Source of the DNA: Saccharibacillus deserti
GTDB taxonomy: Bacteria; Bacillota; Bacilli; Paenibacillales; Paenibacillaceae
Length of the DNA: 64,000 nucleotides
Assembly (NCBI RefSeq): GCF_013618475.1
Contig: NZ_JABJVN010000006.1
Location: 186,001-250,000, forward strand
Direction: 5' to 3'
The notes under the pieces were generated by a model. The model was not told where the DNA came from and searched no databases. It worked only from the letters and a program-made list of their open reading frames with translations. Shown one piece after another: positions 51,394 to 60,521 of this stretch; within the stretch, counting starts at the first letter, position 1, and each line of letters begins with the position of its first letter. Made by a program: the position numbers and the translations under genes.

Positions 51394-52977
51394 ATGCAAG
51401 AGTGGATCGAAAAAGCGAGAAAAGGAGATGCCGAAAGCTGCGAATGGCTGTTCCGCCGATTCGAAAGGATGGCGTATGCCGCCGCTTACGAACAGCTCGG
51501 GGACGCGCAGCTTGCGGAGGACGCGGTTCAGGAAGCCTTTATCGAAGCGTTTGCCGGATTGGATCGTCTCGAGCAGGCGGCCGCTTTTCCCGGCTGGCTG
51601 CGCACGATTGTCAGACGCAGGGCGATTCGGCTGGTTCGGCGCAAAAGATTCCCCGTACTGCCGGCCGCGGAGATAGGAGAAGAACCGGCCGACGTCAGCG
51701 CCGGCACGGAAGAACTTGCACACCGCCGGGAGCTCAAGCGGCGCCTGTACGAATCGATCGCCGAACTGCCGGAACACCAGCGCCTTGCCGTGAGGCTGTT
51801 CTATTTCGAAGGCTGCCGGGTCCGGGAAGTGTCGGATTTTCTGGGCGTGTCGGAATCGGCGCTCAAAAAAAGACTGTTCGACGCCCGCTCGCGCCTAAGA
51901 TCCGCGCTGCACGTGTCGGACTTCTCCGCGGCGTTCCGGGATCTGCACGAAGGAGGCAAACGAATGCTGCATATTGTCAATGGAGACCACACGGCCAATC
52001 GGCTGCACGAAGCGGGAATCGAAGGGGAGGTACAGGTCTGGAGAGAGCTGTATCCGTTTGGGCCGGTCTTTCCGGACATGGAAGAAGCATCGGCCCGTTT
52101 TGAACGGGCGGAGTATCTGGAGAGGGAGCTGGGCATTCCCCGGCAGACGCTGCTTGGAGGCTGCGCGGAGCAGGAGCGGAAGCTGCGGGAACTCGCGAAT
52201 TACGAGGAAGTCGTGCTCTGGTTCGAGCACGACCTGTTCGACCAGACGATGCTGGCCCTGCTGCTCGAGCGGATCGGCCGGATGCAAACCGGCACCGCGC
52301 GCGTGAGCCTGCTCTGTATCGGCGAATTCCCGGGAATCGAAATCTTCCGCGGACTGGGACAGCTGCGGGCGGAGCAGCTCAAGACGCTCTCCGGAACCTG
52401 GCAGCCGGTCGGCCCGGAGCAGTTCGAACTCGCTGCGCGGCTGTGGGCGGCCTACAGCTCGCCCGATCCGCAGGAGCATGTCCGTTTTCTGGAGTCGGAC
52501 ACGTCGGCGCTGCCGTTTGCCCATGCCGCTTTTGAAGCGCATCTGTCGCGTCTGCCCTCGGCCGAAGACGGCCTGGGCCGTATCGAGCGCACGGTGCTCG
52601 AAGAGGCCGCCGCGGGCGCGGCGTCTCCCGCCGAGCTGCTGCGGCGCTCGGCGGACAAGCTGGTCGCCCTGGGCATGGGCGACCTGGAATTCTGGCGGCA
52701 TCTGGAGCGGATGGCCGCCGGGCCTTATCCGCTGCTTGCGGTCAGCGGATCCGGATCGTTCCCGAAGTTCGGCCGTCCGCAGCCGGACTTCGGGAACCGG
52801 ACCTTCGCGCCGTCGGAGCTTGGACGGCGCATCCTTGCGGGAGAGGCCGCGCCCGCGGGCGCGCCGGCCTTTCCCGAATGGGCCGGAGGCCTGCGGCTCT
52901 CCGGCGGCAGTCCGCCGCGCTGGGACGCATCCGCGCGGCGGGTCCTGCCGGGCACGGACCGGCCCCGGCCGCTTTGA
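51394..52977 (+). CDS. ECF-type sigma factor fused to DUF1835/DUF3658-like protein
   Basis: The 527-residue protein starts at an ATG after GGAAGGAGG. Residues 1-180 are a sigma-70 family factor: region 2 (ESCEWLFRRFERMAYAAAYE then EDAVQEAFIEAFAG) and region 4 (LPEHQRLAVRLFYFEGCRVR then EVSDFLGVSESALKKRLFDA). Residues ~190 onward begin LHIVNGDHTANRLHEAGIEG, then REVL-like VWRELYPFGPVFPD, VLWFEHDLFDQTMLALLLER, LCIGEFPGIEIFRGLGQL, and PDPQEHVRFLESDTSALPFA, matching DUF1835 proteins, which are normally independent ~300-residue proteins. The fusion is continuous in frame with no stop. The DUF1835 part might sense a signal that controls the sigma factor, which is inference. No anti-sigma gene is adjacent. 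Confidence 0.85.
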   Translation: MQEWIEKARKGDAESCEWLFRRFERMAYAAAYEQLGDAQLAEDAVQEAFIEAFAGLDRLEQAAAFPGWLRTIVRRRAIRLVRRKRFPVLPAAEIGEEPADVSAGTEELAHRRELKRRLYESIAELPEHQRLAVRLFYFEGCRVREVSDFLGVSESALKKRLFDARSRLRSALHVSDFSAAFRDLHEGGKRMLHIVNGDHTANRLHEAGIEGEVQVWRELYPFGPVFPDMEEASARFERAEYLERELGIPRQTLLGGCAEQERKLRELANYEEVVLWFEHDLFDQTMLALLLERIGRMQTGTARVSLLCIGEFPGIEIFRGLGQLRAEQLKTLSGTWQPVGPEQFELAARLWAAYSSPDPQEHVRFLESDTSALPFAHAAFEAHLSRLPSAEDGLGRIERTVLEEAAAGAASPAELLRRSADKLVALGMGDLEFWRHLERMAAGPYPLLAVSGSGSFPKFGRPQPDFGNRTFAPSELGRRILAGEAAPAGAPAFPEWAGGLRLSGGSPPRWDASARRVLPGTDRPRPL

Positions 52978-53039
52978 CCCAAGCGCCTTTTCGGCTGCGC
53001 CCGAAGAAGCCGCGGGCGGTATAATCCCGCTTCTGTTCG

Positions 53040-53070
53040 CCCTGCCGGTTCTGCGCCGGCAGGGATTTTT
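53040..53070 (+). terminator. Terminator after the sigma-DUF1835 gene
   Basis: CCCTGCCGG and CCGGCAGGG form a 9-bp stem followed by ATTTTT. Confidence 0.8.
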
Positions 53071-53143
53071 CGCATCCTTCTTTTCTGGACCGCGTATAAA
53101 GGGTAGTTTAAAGAAAGATAGACGAGACCAGGGAGGAAACCGC

Positions 53144-54049
53144 ATGACACACGAACCGGAGGAGATCCGTACAGACAGCGGCGCGGAAGGCGCGCAAGAA
53201 GCCAGGCAGGAAGGAACGCGTCCGGGAACGGTGCCCGATACCCAAGAGGAACTGCGCGCCGCGCTGGCCGAAGCGGAGAAGTGGATGAAGAGCCAGCGCA
53301 AGCTGCCGATCTGGGACCGCATTACCCAACTGCCGTTCAAGCTGCTCGACAAAGTCACGCCCAAATTTATTCATCGGAAGATCGGCAGTCTGCTCGACGA
53401 GATGGGAAACTATGTCCAGAACGGCGGCAAATATCTGATCGCCAGAAAGCGCGTAACGGGGATGCTGGAGACAATCGCGCTCAAGCGGGGACTGCCCGGC
53501 AGCGGGCCGCATCCGCTGTCCGTGATGGATACGGCTTCGGCCAGACTGAGCGCGGAGAGCCGGAACCTGGCGACGGCGCAGGGAGCGACTACCGGTTTGG
53601 GAGGCGTGTTCACGCTGGCTGCCGATATTCCCGCGGTGCTTGGGTTGTCGCTCAAAGTTATTCAGGAAATCGGTCTCTGCTACGGATACGATGCCAACGA
53701 GAAGATCGAACGGGTCTTCGCCGTGAAGGTTCTGCAGTTCGCTTCCTCCGACATCGTGGGCAAGCAGGCGGTACTGAACGAACTGAATCTCAAAGCGGGC
53801 GAAGACGGCAAACTGCCTTCTTCCGTAACCGCCATGTCCAAAATCCAGGGCTGGCGGGAAGTGGTCACGACTTATCGGGACAGCTGGGGATGGAAAAAAC
53901 TGCTGCAGGCCGTGCCTGTGGCGGGGATCGTCTTCGGTGCTTTCGCCAATCGCCAGACGCTGGGCGACGTGTCCGAAGCGGCCGTTATGCTGTACCGCAA
54001 ACGCCGGGCCTTGGAACGTCTGGACGCTTTGAAACATTCGGAGGAGTGA
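53144..54049 (+). CDS. EcsC family protein
   Basis: ATG 53144 follows AGGGAGGAA; the open frame runs far upstream, but only as a shadow of the sigma-DUF1835 gene. The 301-residue protein has an acidic N-terminus and an EcsC domain with RKLPIWDRITQLPFKLLDKV, ATTGLGGVFTLAADIPAVLG then SLKVIQEIGLCYGYDANEKI, and VPVAGIVFGAFANRQTLGDV. In Bacillus EcsC belongs to the ecsABC locus near an ABC transporter tied to protein secretion, but stand-alone EcsC-domain proteins such as this one have no assigned function. It may be membrane-associated. Confidence 0.9.
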   Translation: MTHEPEEIRTDSGAEGAQEARQEGTRPGTVPDTQEELRAALAEAEKWMKSQRKLPIWDRITQLPFKLLDKVTPKFIHRKIGSLLDEMGNYVQNGGKYLIARKRVTGMLETIALKRGLPGSGPHPLSVMDTASARLSAESRNLATAQGATTGLGGVFTLAADIPAVLGLSLKVIQEIGLCYGYDANEKIERVFAVKVLQFASSDIVGKQAVLNELNLKAGEDGKLPSSVTAMSKIQGWREVVTTYRDSWGWKKLLQAVPVAGIVFGAFANRQTLGDVSEAAVMLYRKRRALERLDALKHSEE

Positions 54050-54173
54050 CGGGATATCAGGCGCCCGCCAGGTTTTGTTCCCGCAGGTTTTTGAATGCCG
54101 ATTTTCTCCGCGGATCGCTTGGCCTGCCGCTCTGGGGGTTAATGGTGAGAAAGAGAGCGGGGACGGGAACGGC

Positions 54174-54193
54174 GCAATCCCTATAGGGATTGC
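54174..54193. promoter_or_regulatory. 20-bp perfect palindrome upstream of the metallopeptidase gene
   Basis: GCAATCCCTATAGGGATTGC is fully self-complementary (10-bp arms, no spacer) and is not followed by a T run, so it is more likely a regulator site than a terminator. It lies about 85 bases before the ATG of the zinc metallopeptidase. Confidence 0.55.
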
Positions 54194-54277
54194 ACGCGCG
54201 GACGGCTCCGCGGATTATTCGGAGCGGCCGGAATGAAGGCACATCCCGCGCCGCACCGTCATCAAGGAGGAACAGCC

Positions 54278-55144
54278 ATGGAGTGGAAAGGCAGAAAAGC
54301 GAGCCGCAACGTCGAAGACCGGCGCGGGCAGAGCGGCGGCGGAGGCGCGATGAAAGTGGGCGGAGGCCTCGGAATCGGCGGAATCGTGATCGTCATTATC
54401 ATCATGCTGATGGGAGGCGATCCGGGCAGCCTGTTGAACGGAGGCTCCACGACGGAGACGTCGCAGACGCAAACGGAGAACAACAGCTACCGGGGAACGG
54501 CCGAAGAAGAAGAACGGGCGGATTTCGTGTCGGTGGTGCTGGCCGATACGGAACAGGTCTGGGGCGAGGTCTTTCGCAAGAACGGGATGACCTACCGCAA
54601 TCCGAAGCTTGTTCTGTTCACGGACAGCGTGCAGTCGGCATGCGGAACGGCCAATTCGGCAGTGGGACCTTTCTATTGTCCGGGCGACGAGAAGCTGTAT
54701 ATCGATCTTGATTTCTACGACGAATTGAACCGGCAGTTCAACGCTCCGGGCGATTTCGCCATGGCCTACGTAGTGGCGCACGAAGTCGGACACCACGTAC
54801 AGAATCTGCTCGGAACCAGCGGCAAAGTCGACAATCTGCGCCGGAAACTCAGCGAGAAAGAGTACAACAAATATTCCGTGAAGCTTGAGCTGCAGGCCGA
54901 TTATTACGCGGGAGTCTGGGCGCATTACGAGCAGGGACAGAATCTGCTGGAACAAGGGGATCTGGACGAAGCGCTGACGGCCGCGAGTGCGGTCGGCGAC
55001 GACAGTATCCAACTGCAGTCCCGCGGCTATGTGGTGCCCGACAGCTTTACGCACGGAACGTCGGAGCAGCGCAAGAGCTGGTTCTATAAAGGATTCCAGA
55101 ACGGGACGATCGAAGGCGGAGACACGTTCGGCGGCAGCCTGTAG
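54278..55144 (+). CDS. Neutral zinc metallopeptidase (YpfJ family)
   Basis: ATG 54278 follows CAAGGAGGA. The 288-residue protein has a short basic N-terminus (EWKGRKASRNVEDRRGQSGG), a single membrane anchor (IGGIVIVIIIMLMGG), and a Ser/Thr-rich linker. The extracellular domain has SACGTANSAVGPFYCPGDEK then LYIDLDFYDEL, the zinc site AYVVAHEVGHHVQNLLG (HExxH), and LELQADYYAGVWAHYEQG, where the third ligand Glu is expected (E-x-QAD-x-x-A). All these motifs are typical of the YpfJ family, whose physiological substrate is unknown. A strong terminator follows. Confidence 0.93.
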   Translation: MEWKGRKASRNVEDRRGQSGGGGAMKVGGGLGIGGIVIVIIIMLMGGDPGSLLNGGSTTETSQTQTENNSYRGTAEEEERADFVSVVLADTEQVWGEVFRKNGMTYRNPKLVLFTDSVQSACGTANSAVGPFYCPGDEKLYIDLDFYDELNRQFNAPGDFAMAYVVAHEVGHHVQNLLGTSGKVDNLRRKLSEKEYNKYSVKLELQADYYAGVWAHYEQGQNLLEQGDLDEALTAASAVGDDSIQLQSRGYVVPDSFTHGTSEQRKSWFYKGFQNGTIEGGDTFGGSL

Positions 55145-55202
55145 ACGAATGAACCTGTTTTTGACTGGCAGTTTGGACAAAGAACGCCAAGTCTTCTTCG
55201 CA

Positions 55203-55246
55203 AAAAGAACCCCGAAGCCGTACATCTGCGGCTTCGGGGTTCTTTT
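55203..55246. terminator. Bidirectional terminator, 18-bp perfect stem
   Basis: AAAAGAACCCCGAAGCCG and CGGCTTCGGGGTTCTTTT enclose an 8-base loop, between the metallopeptidase gene and the convergent DUF2252 gene. Confidence 0.95.
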
Positions 55247-55347
55247 ATATTCATACGGATAGTCTGCAACCAAACTGTCCGCCTTCAAACTGTCCGAACT
55301 CCGACTTTATGTTGCGACAGAAGGGCTTCGGGCCGCCGTCCGGCCTG

Positions 55348-56865
55348 TTAAGGGGTGTCCGTCCCCTTGTTTCCGGAGGCGGAAGCATCGGAAGTTCCGG
55401 CGTTGCAGGCTCCGTCATCGCTTGTCGTGCGGTCCGCAGAAGGTTCCACGGTCACTCCGTCTTCCACGGCCGGCTCTTCCGGAGGAAGGCCCGAAGCGGC
55501 ATTTGTCGGCAGATCCGCAAACCGCTGCGCGGTCCATTCCGTAAACAGGGCGTAGTCGCGCTCCACCACATCGGCGTAAGCGTAAGCGAATTGGGAGATG
55601 TGCTTGGCGAACGATTCCGGGTCGTCTCCCATCGCTTGGGCAATTTCTTTTTCGCTGTGGTAAGGCAGAATGCCGAGACTGACATCCAGATCGGCGCGGG
55701 CGTGCATTTTGGCGGTCAGTCGTCCCATGAGCGTCAGAACGCGGTCCATATCTTCGGTTGTTTTCAAATCTTCGAGTTTCAGGCGTTTCTTGTAAGGCGA
55801 ACGTTCGCGCACATAGAAATGGCGTCCGTCGATCGTCATGAAGCCCAGATACGGATCGGCTTCGTGGTGCATCGCCTGCTGGGTCGCGGTAACCCGTTTG
55901 CCCTGGTGTACGAACGTTTCCCAGAACGACTCGGAATAAGGCATGAAATAAGCGGGGACCGGCACACGCACTTCTTTTACTTCAAGCACGGTGTCATCGG
56001 AATCGCGGTCGCCTGTCGCTTCCGCGGAACCGCCTTCGATCAGCACATAGAAGCGGTCCAAACCGATCGAAGCAGTTCCGGAACCGTGCTTCACGGCAAT
56101 GTCTTTGATCTGGTAATGCTCATCGCCGGAACGGCGGCACAGCAGGGTATCCATATAAAAAGACCAGGCTTTCTCCAGCTGCTCGCGGTCTTCCGCGGCC
56201 GGCTCGACCAGCTCCGCGTTTTCGAGGAAGGCCCGTCCGCTCTGCATCCGCGCCGTCACTTTCTCAAGAAAATGCCCCTGCTGGCGCTTCTCGAGTTTGC
56301 GCAGCAGTTTGCGGACCGCTCCTTTGGCGCAGTCGGAATCGACAACGAAATCGGCCGGATCGTCTTTGCGGGAAGCGAACTTGTCTATTTGTTTGTAATA
56401 GGAACGGATGTAGTGGGCCGCCGCGTTTACCTGCTCTTCCGGGGAGTAGCCGAGCTGGCGTCCGACAAGCACGATGCTCACCGACATGCGCAGCACATCG
56501 TACAGATAAGAACCTACATACCCTTCGTCAAAGTCGTTTACGTCGTAGACGATCCGGCCGCTCTCGCTCTGGAATGCGCCGAAGTTCTCGAAATGAAGAT
56601 CGCCCTGGACCCAGGTAGGCCGCTCTTTGGGCGTATGGTACGGGAAGTATTGGCGCGTAACGTCGAAGTAGAACAAATAGGCGCTCCCCCGGTAAAAAGA
56701 AAACGGGCTTAACGCCATTTTGCGGTATTTTTCCGCTCGTTTGCCGTCATCGAGTCCCATCCGTTCTCCGTCAAATTCTTCGAAAATCGAAATCAGCGTA
56801 TCCTGGCGAAGTTTTTTGCGCGTACGCAAAACGCCTTCGGTAATGCTTGCATTGATCGTGGACAT
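55348..56865 (-). CDS. DUF2252 family protein (kinase-like fold)
   Basis: The 505-residue protein has the DUF2252 blocks: KYRKMALSPFSFYRGSAYLF, WVQGDLHFENFGAFQSESGR, and IVYDVNDFDEGYVGSYLYDV then LRMSVSIVLVGRQLG. The GDLHxxNFG and D-x-NDFDE motifs resemble the catalytic and metal-binding loops of aminoglycoside-phosphotransferase-like kinases. The C-terminal ~55 residues are low-complexity, rich in Ser, Ala, Thr and acidic residues (SDASASGNKGTDTP). AAGGAGTG precedes the ATG. The biological role is not established; the family is common in soil bacteria. Confidence 0.9.
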   Translation of the reverse strand: MSTINASITEGVLRTRKKLRQDTLISIFEEFDGERMGLDDGKRAEKYRKMALSPFSFYRGSAYLFYFDVTRQYFPYHTPKERPTWVQGDLHFENFGAFQSESGRIVYDVNDFDEGYVGSYLYDVLRMSVSIVLVGRQLGYSPEEQVNAAAHYIRSYYKQIDKFASRKDDPADFVVDSDCAKGAVRKLLRKLEKRQQGHFLEKVTARMQSGRAFLENAELVEPAAEDREQLEKAWSFYMDTLLCRRSGDEHYQIKDIAVKHGSGTASIGLDRFYVLIEGGSAEATGDRDSDDTVLEVKEVRVPVPAYFMPYSESFWETFVHQGKRVTATQQAMHHEADPYLGFMTIDGRHFYVRERSPYKKRLKLEDLKTTEDMDRVLTLMGRLTAKMHARADLDVSLGILPYHSEKEIAQAMGDDPESFAKHISQFAYAYADVVERDYALFTEWTAQRFADLPTNAASGLPPEEPAVEDGVTVEPSADRTTSDDGACNAGTSDASASGNKGTDTP

Positions 56866-57108
56866 GGATCTTCACTCCTTCGGTAAGTAAATGCGGCGGC
56901 GTGTTCCGCTCAAGCGGTATCCATTCTTCCCCGGTGCTGCCGATTCCTGTATGCAGAAGCATACGAGGCGAAGAACACGATGGTTGCGCCCCTTTTGTTT
57001 ATTTTTCGTGGCGCGCGGGTGAAATCTGTGGTAGGATGGGCAGCGCCGGACGCCGCTTGGCGCAGCCGGCAGACTCCCGTACCATTCGAATAAGAGGACG
57101 TGAACAGC

Positions 57109-57465
57109 ATGATTCAAATTACCGTACCGAAGCCGGACGTCGTGATCGAGAAACAGACGGATCCGCAGCTCAGCCATATTTACGGCTTTACCGATTTCCA
57201 TCTGATTACGCGCGAAGAAGCGGGCATCTTTATGTTCTACGGCGCAAACGACGAGCTTCTGTTCGTCGGCAAAGCCCGCAAGCTCAGACCCCGGATCAAG
57301 AAACATTTCGAAGACAAAGTGTCGCCGATGAAGGATCACCGGGAAGAAGTGCGCCGTATCGAAGTCTGCCTGGTGGCGGACCCGACGGAACGCGAAATCT
57401 ACGAAACGTATCTGATCAATACCGGCCGCGCGAAATACAACGTGGACAAGGTATTCTACAAGTAA
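57109..57465 (+). CDS. GIY-YIG nuclease-domain protein
   Basis: ATG 57109 is preferred over GTG 57100 for its spacing from AAGAGGA. The 118-residue protein is little more than one GIY-YIG-like domain, with GIFMFYGANDELLFVGKARK then LRPRIKKHFEDKV as the GIY..(Y/F)xG.A..L..R core, then DPTEREIYETYLINTGRAKY with the Glu and Asn positions of the UvrC/Cho-type domain. It may cut or bind branched or damaged DNA. It is encoded alone, convergent to the uridine kinase gene. Confidence 0.82.
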   Translation: MIQITVPKPDVVIEKQTDPQLSHIYGFTDFHLITREEAGIFMFYGANDELLFVGKARKLRPRIKKHFEDKVSPMKDHREEVRRIEVCLVADPTEREIYETYLINTGRAKYNVDKVFYK

Positions 57466-57522
57466 GAGAAGCCGCCGGCTTCGCCGAACGGTTTGGTGGA
57501 CAGGCCGTGCAGACGATTCCGG

Positions 57523-57570
57523 CCAAAGCAAAAAGCTTATCCTCCCGGGAGGATAAGCTTTTTGCTTTGG
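57523..57570. terminator. Bidirectional terminator, 48-base perfect palindrome
   Basis: CCAAAGCAAAAAGCTTATCC and its complement form an uninterrupted 24-bp inverted repeat centred on CCCGGG at 57546/57547, with T runs inside both arms. It separates convergent genes. Confidence 0.9.
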
Positions 57571-57607
57571 GGCGATCGGCAAAGAATACGCCCGCAGGAA
57601 ATCCGGT

Positions 57608-58246
57608 TTACGAATGGTGATTCCATTTGTGGTCGCCCGACAAATATTTCTCGGTCAGCACCGACAGCAGCTGGATTCCGACTTCGTTATGTCCGCCTTC
57701 GGGAATGATCAGATCGGCATACTTTTTCGACGGTTCGATAAACGCTTCGTGCATCGGTTTGACCGTGGTTAGGTACTGGTCGTGCACCGAGCGGATATTG
57801 CGTCCCCGATCCTCGATGTCGCGCAGTACGCGGCGCAGGATGCGTACGTCCGGATCGGTATCGACAAATACCTTGATATCGAGCAGTGCCCGCAGATGTT
57901 CGTCCGACAGGACATGCAGTCCTTCGATGATCACAATGTTGTTCGGCGTAAGTTCCACCGTCTTGTCCGCGGAGCGCGCATGCAGGGTGAAGTCGTATAC
58001 CGGGGCATAGGCTGCCCGGCCTTCTTTGAGATCGTTCAGGTGCTGAACCATCAGATCGTTATCGAACGCGAAAGGATGATCGTAGTTGATCGCTCCGCGT
58101 TCTTCGAAGCTGAGCTCCGGATGGTCTTTATAATAATTGTCCTGTGACAGGAACGTGACTTTGCCCGCGCCGAGGCGGTCGATGACGGAGCGTGCTACCG
58201 TTGTTTTACCGGAACCGGTGCCGCCGGCGATACCAATTATAAGCAT
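57608..58246 (-). CDS. udk: Uridine kinase
   Basis: The 212-residue protein has the P-loop GIAGGTGSGKTTVARSVID (residues 5-23), the substrate-binding QDNYYKDHPELSFEERGAIN then YDHPFAFD, YDFTLHARSADKTVEL, VIIEGLHVLSDEHLRALLDI, and the lid helix DPDVRILRRVLRDIEDRGRN. This is the canonical Udk layout and length (~210 residues). It phosphorylates uridine and cytidine to UMP and CMP in the pyrimidine salvage pathway using GTP/ATP. The ATG overlaps GGTATCGCC and follows a weak AGGGAGG at 58259-58265. Confidence 0.97.
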   Translation of the reverse strand: MLIIGIAGGTGSGKTTVARSVIDRLGAGKVTFLSQDNYYKDHPELSFEERGAINYDHPFAFDNDLMVQHLNDLKEGRAAYAPVYDFTLHARSADKTVELTPNNIVIIEGLHVLSDEHLRALLDIKVFVDTDPDVRILRRVLRDIEDRGRNIRSVHDQYLTTVKPMHEAFIEPSKKYADLIIPEGGHNEVGIQLLSVLTEKYLSGDHKWNHHS

Positions 58247-58493
58247 GGCGATCGATAAACCTCCCTAGGATGATGGCCGATTGCAGTGTTTTGCAATTCC
58301 AGTATTGTAGCACAGCGCCGTCTTTTTTTCATCCGATTTTGTTTGATTCTCCTGCTCTTTCAGCCGCTTTTTTAAAATTTTTCGATTTCATGCCGTTCTG
58401 CCGCCGTAAAATGGATTGTGCACGGTCTAAACCGCCGCTCCAATAGGAAAATGCAAGAACCTATTCACAGTCTACCAAGCGGGAGGAAGTCCC

Positions 58494-59329
58494 TTGACCC
58501 ACATAACCGGCGGCCAAAGTTTGAGCCGACGGATTCGCCGCCCGATGAATGCGTCCACGCCGTTTACCATCCTCGTTTTTGACGTTATCGTCGCCATTCT
58601 GCTCTCGATTGTCATTCGTCCGCTGGCCCAGCTCGGTGCGCAGCTTGTCGCCTGCTCCACGCTTAGGGAAATGACCTCGCCCGCTTTTCCGAAAGACCAC
58701 GGGATTCCCGACCTCGAAAACCTTTCTTCCGAATCTTCCGGGTTCAAGCGCTGGTGGAAGACGGTGGAGCGTCAAGGAAGCCGTCAATGACCGGACTCCC
58801 TGGATCGACGGCAGCGAACCTCTGGCTTACGGCGAAGGACGCGAGATGCCGCGCGCTGCATACGATCGATATCTTTGTTGAATTAGGCGTCCGGGAACTG
58901 TATCGAAGCGCCTATCTGCCGCCTTCCGTTCCCTTCACGGAAGCGCTGGAGGAACGAAACCTGCTGTACGAGTATTTCAACAAGCCGTATCCGGTCCCGA
59001 TTGTAACCGATAACGGCCGGGAGATCGGCCGGATCACCGCACGGACTATCCGCCGCTGCTGGGCCTGTTCTGTTTTTACGTGAATTATTGGTTCGGCAGA
59101 TGGTTGGTCGGCCCTATGCAGCGATCGCTCGGGCAGCTGCGCGGGGTCTTCCCCCGGCTTGCCGATGGCGATGTGGACGAGCTGACGGGTCTGGCGCGGA
59201 AGCGGGAATCCAGAGAAGCCATCAGCTGCTCAAGAGTATCGAACATATCGCCCTGGAAGAGTTCGAAGACATTTCCGCCGCTTCGGAGCAGTTGGACGCA
59301 CGGGCGAAAGATTTCAACGGCATTATTTA
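58494..59329 (+). pseudogene. Decayed sensor-like membrane protein with HAMP-type region
   Basis: From 58494 a frame encodes RRPMNASTPFTILVFDVIVA then ILLSIVIRPLAQLGAQLV (first membrane segment) and stops at 58790. Adjacent frames continue as VKEAVNDRTPWIDGSEPLAY, then ELYRSAYLPPSVPFTEALEE then KPYPVPIVTDNGREIGRITA (probable extracellular part), then DYPPLLGLFCFYVNYWFGRW (second membrane segment), LVGPMQRSLGQLRGVFPRLA (HAMP-like) and HQLLKSIEHIALEEFEDISA then ARAKDFNGII with a stop at 59329. At least three frame changes are needed. The two-TM, HAMP-like layout suggests a former sensor kinase or chemoreceptor, but the signalling domain is absent or was never present. GGGAGGAAG lies before the start. 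Confidence 0.55.
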
Positions 59330-59477
59330 AGGACAGACCGGAGGCGGAAGTATCCGCCCGATCCGTTTGAACCTGTCGAATCAAGCTGGGGTTTTGGGCT
59401 CCGGCTTTTTTGCTGCGCTCTGCGCATAGTCTATAATGGAGTCTATACAAACTCAAAAGGATAAAAGGAGGCGGAAG

Positions 59478-60470
59478 ATGCAGCTGTCGATTTTGGACTA
59501 TTCGGAAATTCGGGAAGGCGGTTCCCCGGAACGGGCGCTGACGGAATCGCTTGAACTGGCCCGGCGCGCGGAGGAATGGGGATACCGGCGGTATTGGGTA
59601 TCGGAACATCACGGCAACCGGATACTTGCGGGTTCTTCGCCGGAGATTCTTGTTTCCGCACTCGCCGCTTCGCTGCAAGGCTCGATGCGGATCGGCTCGG
59701 GCGGCGTCATGCTGCCGATGCACAGTCCGTTCAAGGTCGCGGAAAACTTCTCCGTACTCGCTTCTTTGTATCCGGGGCGGATCGATCTGGGAGTCGGACG
59801 CTCGACGGGAGGTCGGGCCGAGACCTCCGCCGCGCTGCTGGACGGCCGCAGCGGTTCGTTTCGGCGCTATCCCGATCAGGTCGCGCGGCTTGCGGCGCAT
59901 ATCCGGGGTACCGGCGGAGCCCGGGTTACGCCGCATCCGGCCGCGCCGCCGGAGCTGTGGCTGCTCGGTTCCGGCGAAGGCGGCGCGGAGATCGCCGCGG
60001 CCAACGGCATGGGCCTGGCTTTCGGCCATTTCATTCGCGGGCGGGCCGGCCGAGAAACGGTGCGGGCCTATCGCGAACGCTTCGTTCCTTCGCCCGGCAG
60101 CGAGCACCCGCGGGTACTGGTGTCCCTGTTTGCGGTATGCGGCCGCGACGAAGCGGAAGCGGAGCGGCTTGCCGGCGTCTTCGACGATTATCTGCTCGAT
60201 ATCGGCGAAGGCGGTCGGCTGGACCGTGTGCCTACGGTTGAAGAAGCCGCTTCGCGCGCTTACACGCCGGAGCAGCGCGAGAAGATTCGCGCCGGCCGCA
60301 GCCGGATGGCCGTCGGCGATCCGCTTGGCATCCGCCGCCAGCTGATCGCGCTGGCCGATCTGTACGAAGCGGATGAATTGATGCTGACGACCGTGTCGCC
60401 GGAATTCGAGTCGAAGCTGCGCATGTACGAAATGCTCGCCGAAGTGTTCCGGCTTGAGCTAAGGTCTTAA
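59478..60470 (+). CDS. LLM-class flavin-dependent oxidoreductase (MsnO8-like group)
   Basis: ATG 59478 is 6 bases after AAAAGGAGG. The 330-residue protein starts QLSILDYSEIREGGSPERAL, with the conserved YWVSEHHGNRILAGSSPEIL, RIGSGGVMLPMHSPFKVAEN then LASLYPGRIDLGVGRSTGG and PELWLLGSGEGGAEIAAANG. It is the alkanal-monooxygenase-like MsnO8 subgroup widespread in Bacillales. It probably uses reduced FMN; the substrate is unknown. TATAAT at 59432-59437 may be its -10 box. A terminator follows. Confidence 0.92.
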   Translation: MQLSILDYSEIREGGSPERALTESLELARRAEEWGYRRYWVSEHHGNRILAGSSPEILVSALAASLQGSMRIGSGGVMLPMHSPFKVAENFSVLASLYPGRIDLGVGRSTGGRAETSAALLDGRSGSFRRYPDQVARLAAHIRGTGGARVTPHPAAPPELWLLGSGEGGAEIAAANGMGLAFGHFIRGRAGRETVRAYRERFVPSPGSEHPRVLVSLFAVCGRDEAEAERLAGVFDDYLLDIGEGGRLDRVPTVEEAASRAYTPEQREKIRAGRSRMAVGDPLGIRRQLIALADLYEADELMLTTVSPEFESKLRMYEMLAEVFRLELRS

Positions 60471-60521
60471 CGGGTGGTAATCGAGCCGGCCGCGCCGTTT
60501 CGCAGGCGCGCGGCGCATAAG

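Noticed and set aside
52478-53143. Upstream extension of the EcsC frame
   Set aside because: It lies on top of the sigma-DUF1835 gene and has a biased Arg/Pro-rich composition typical of a shadow frame in GC-rich DNA.
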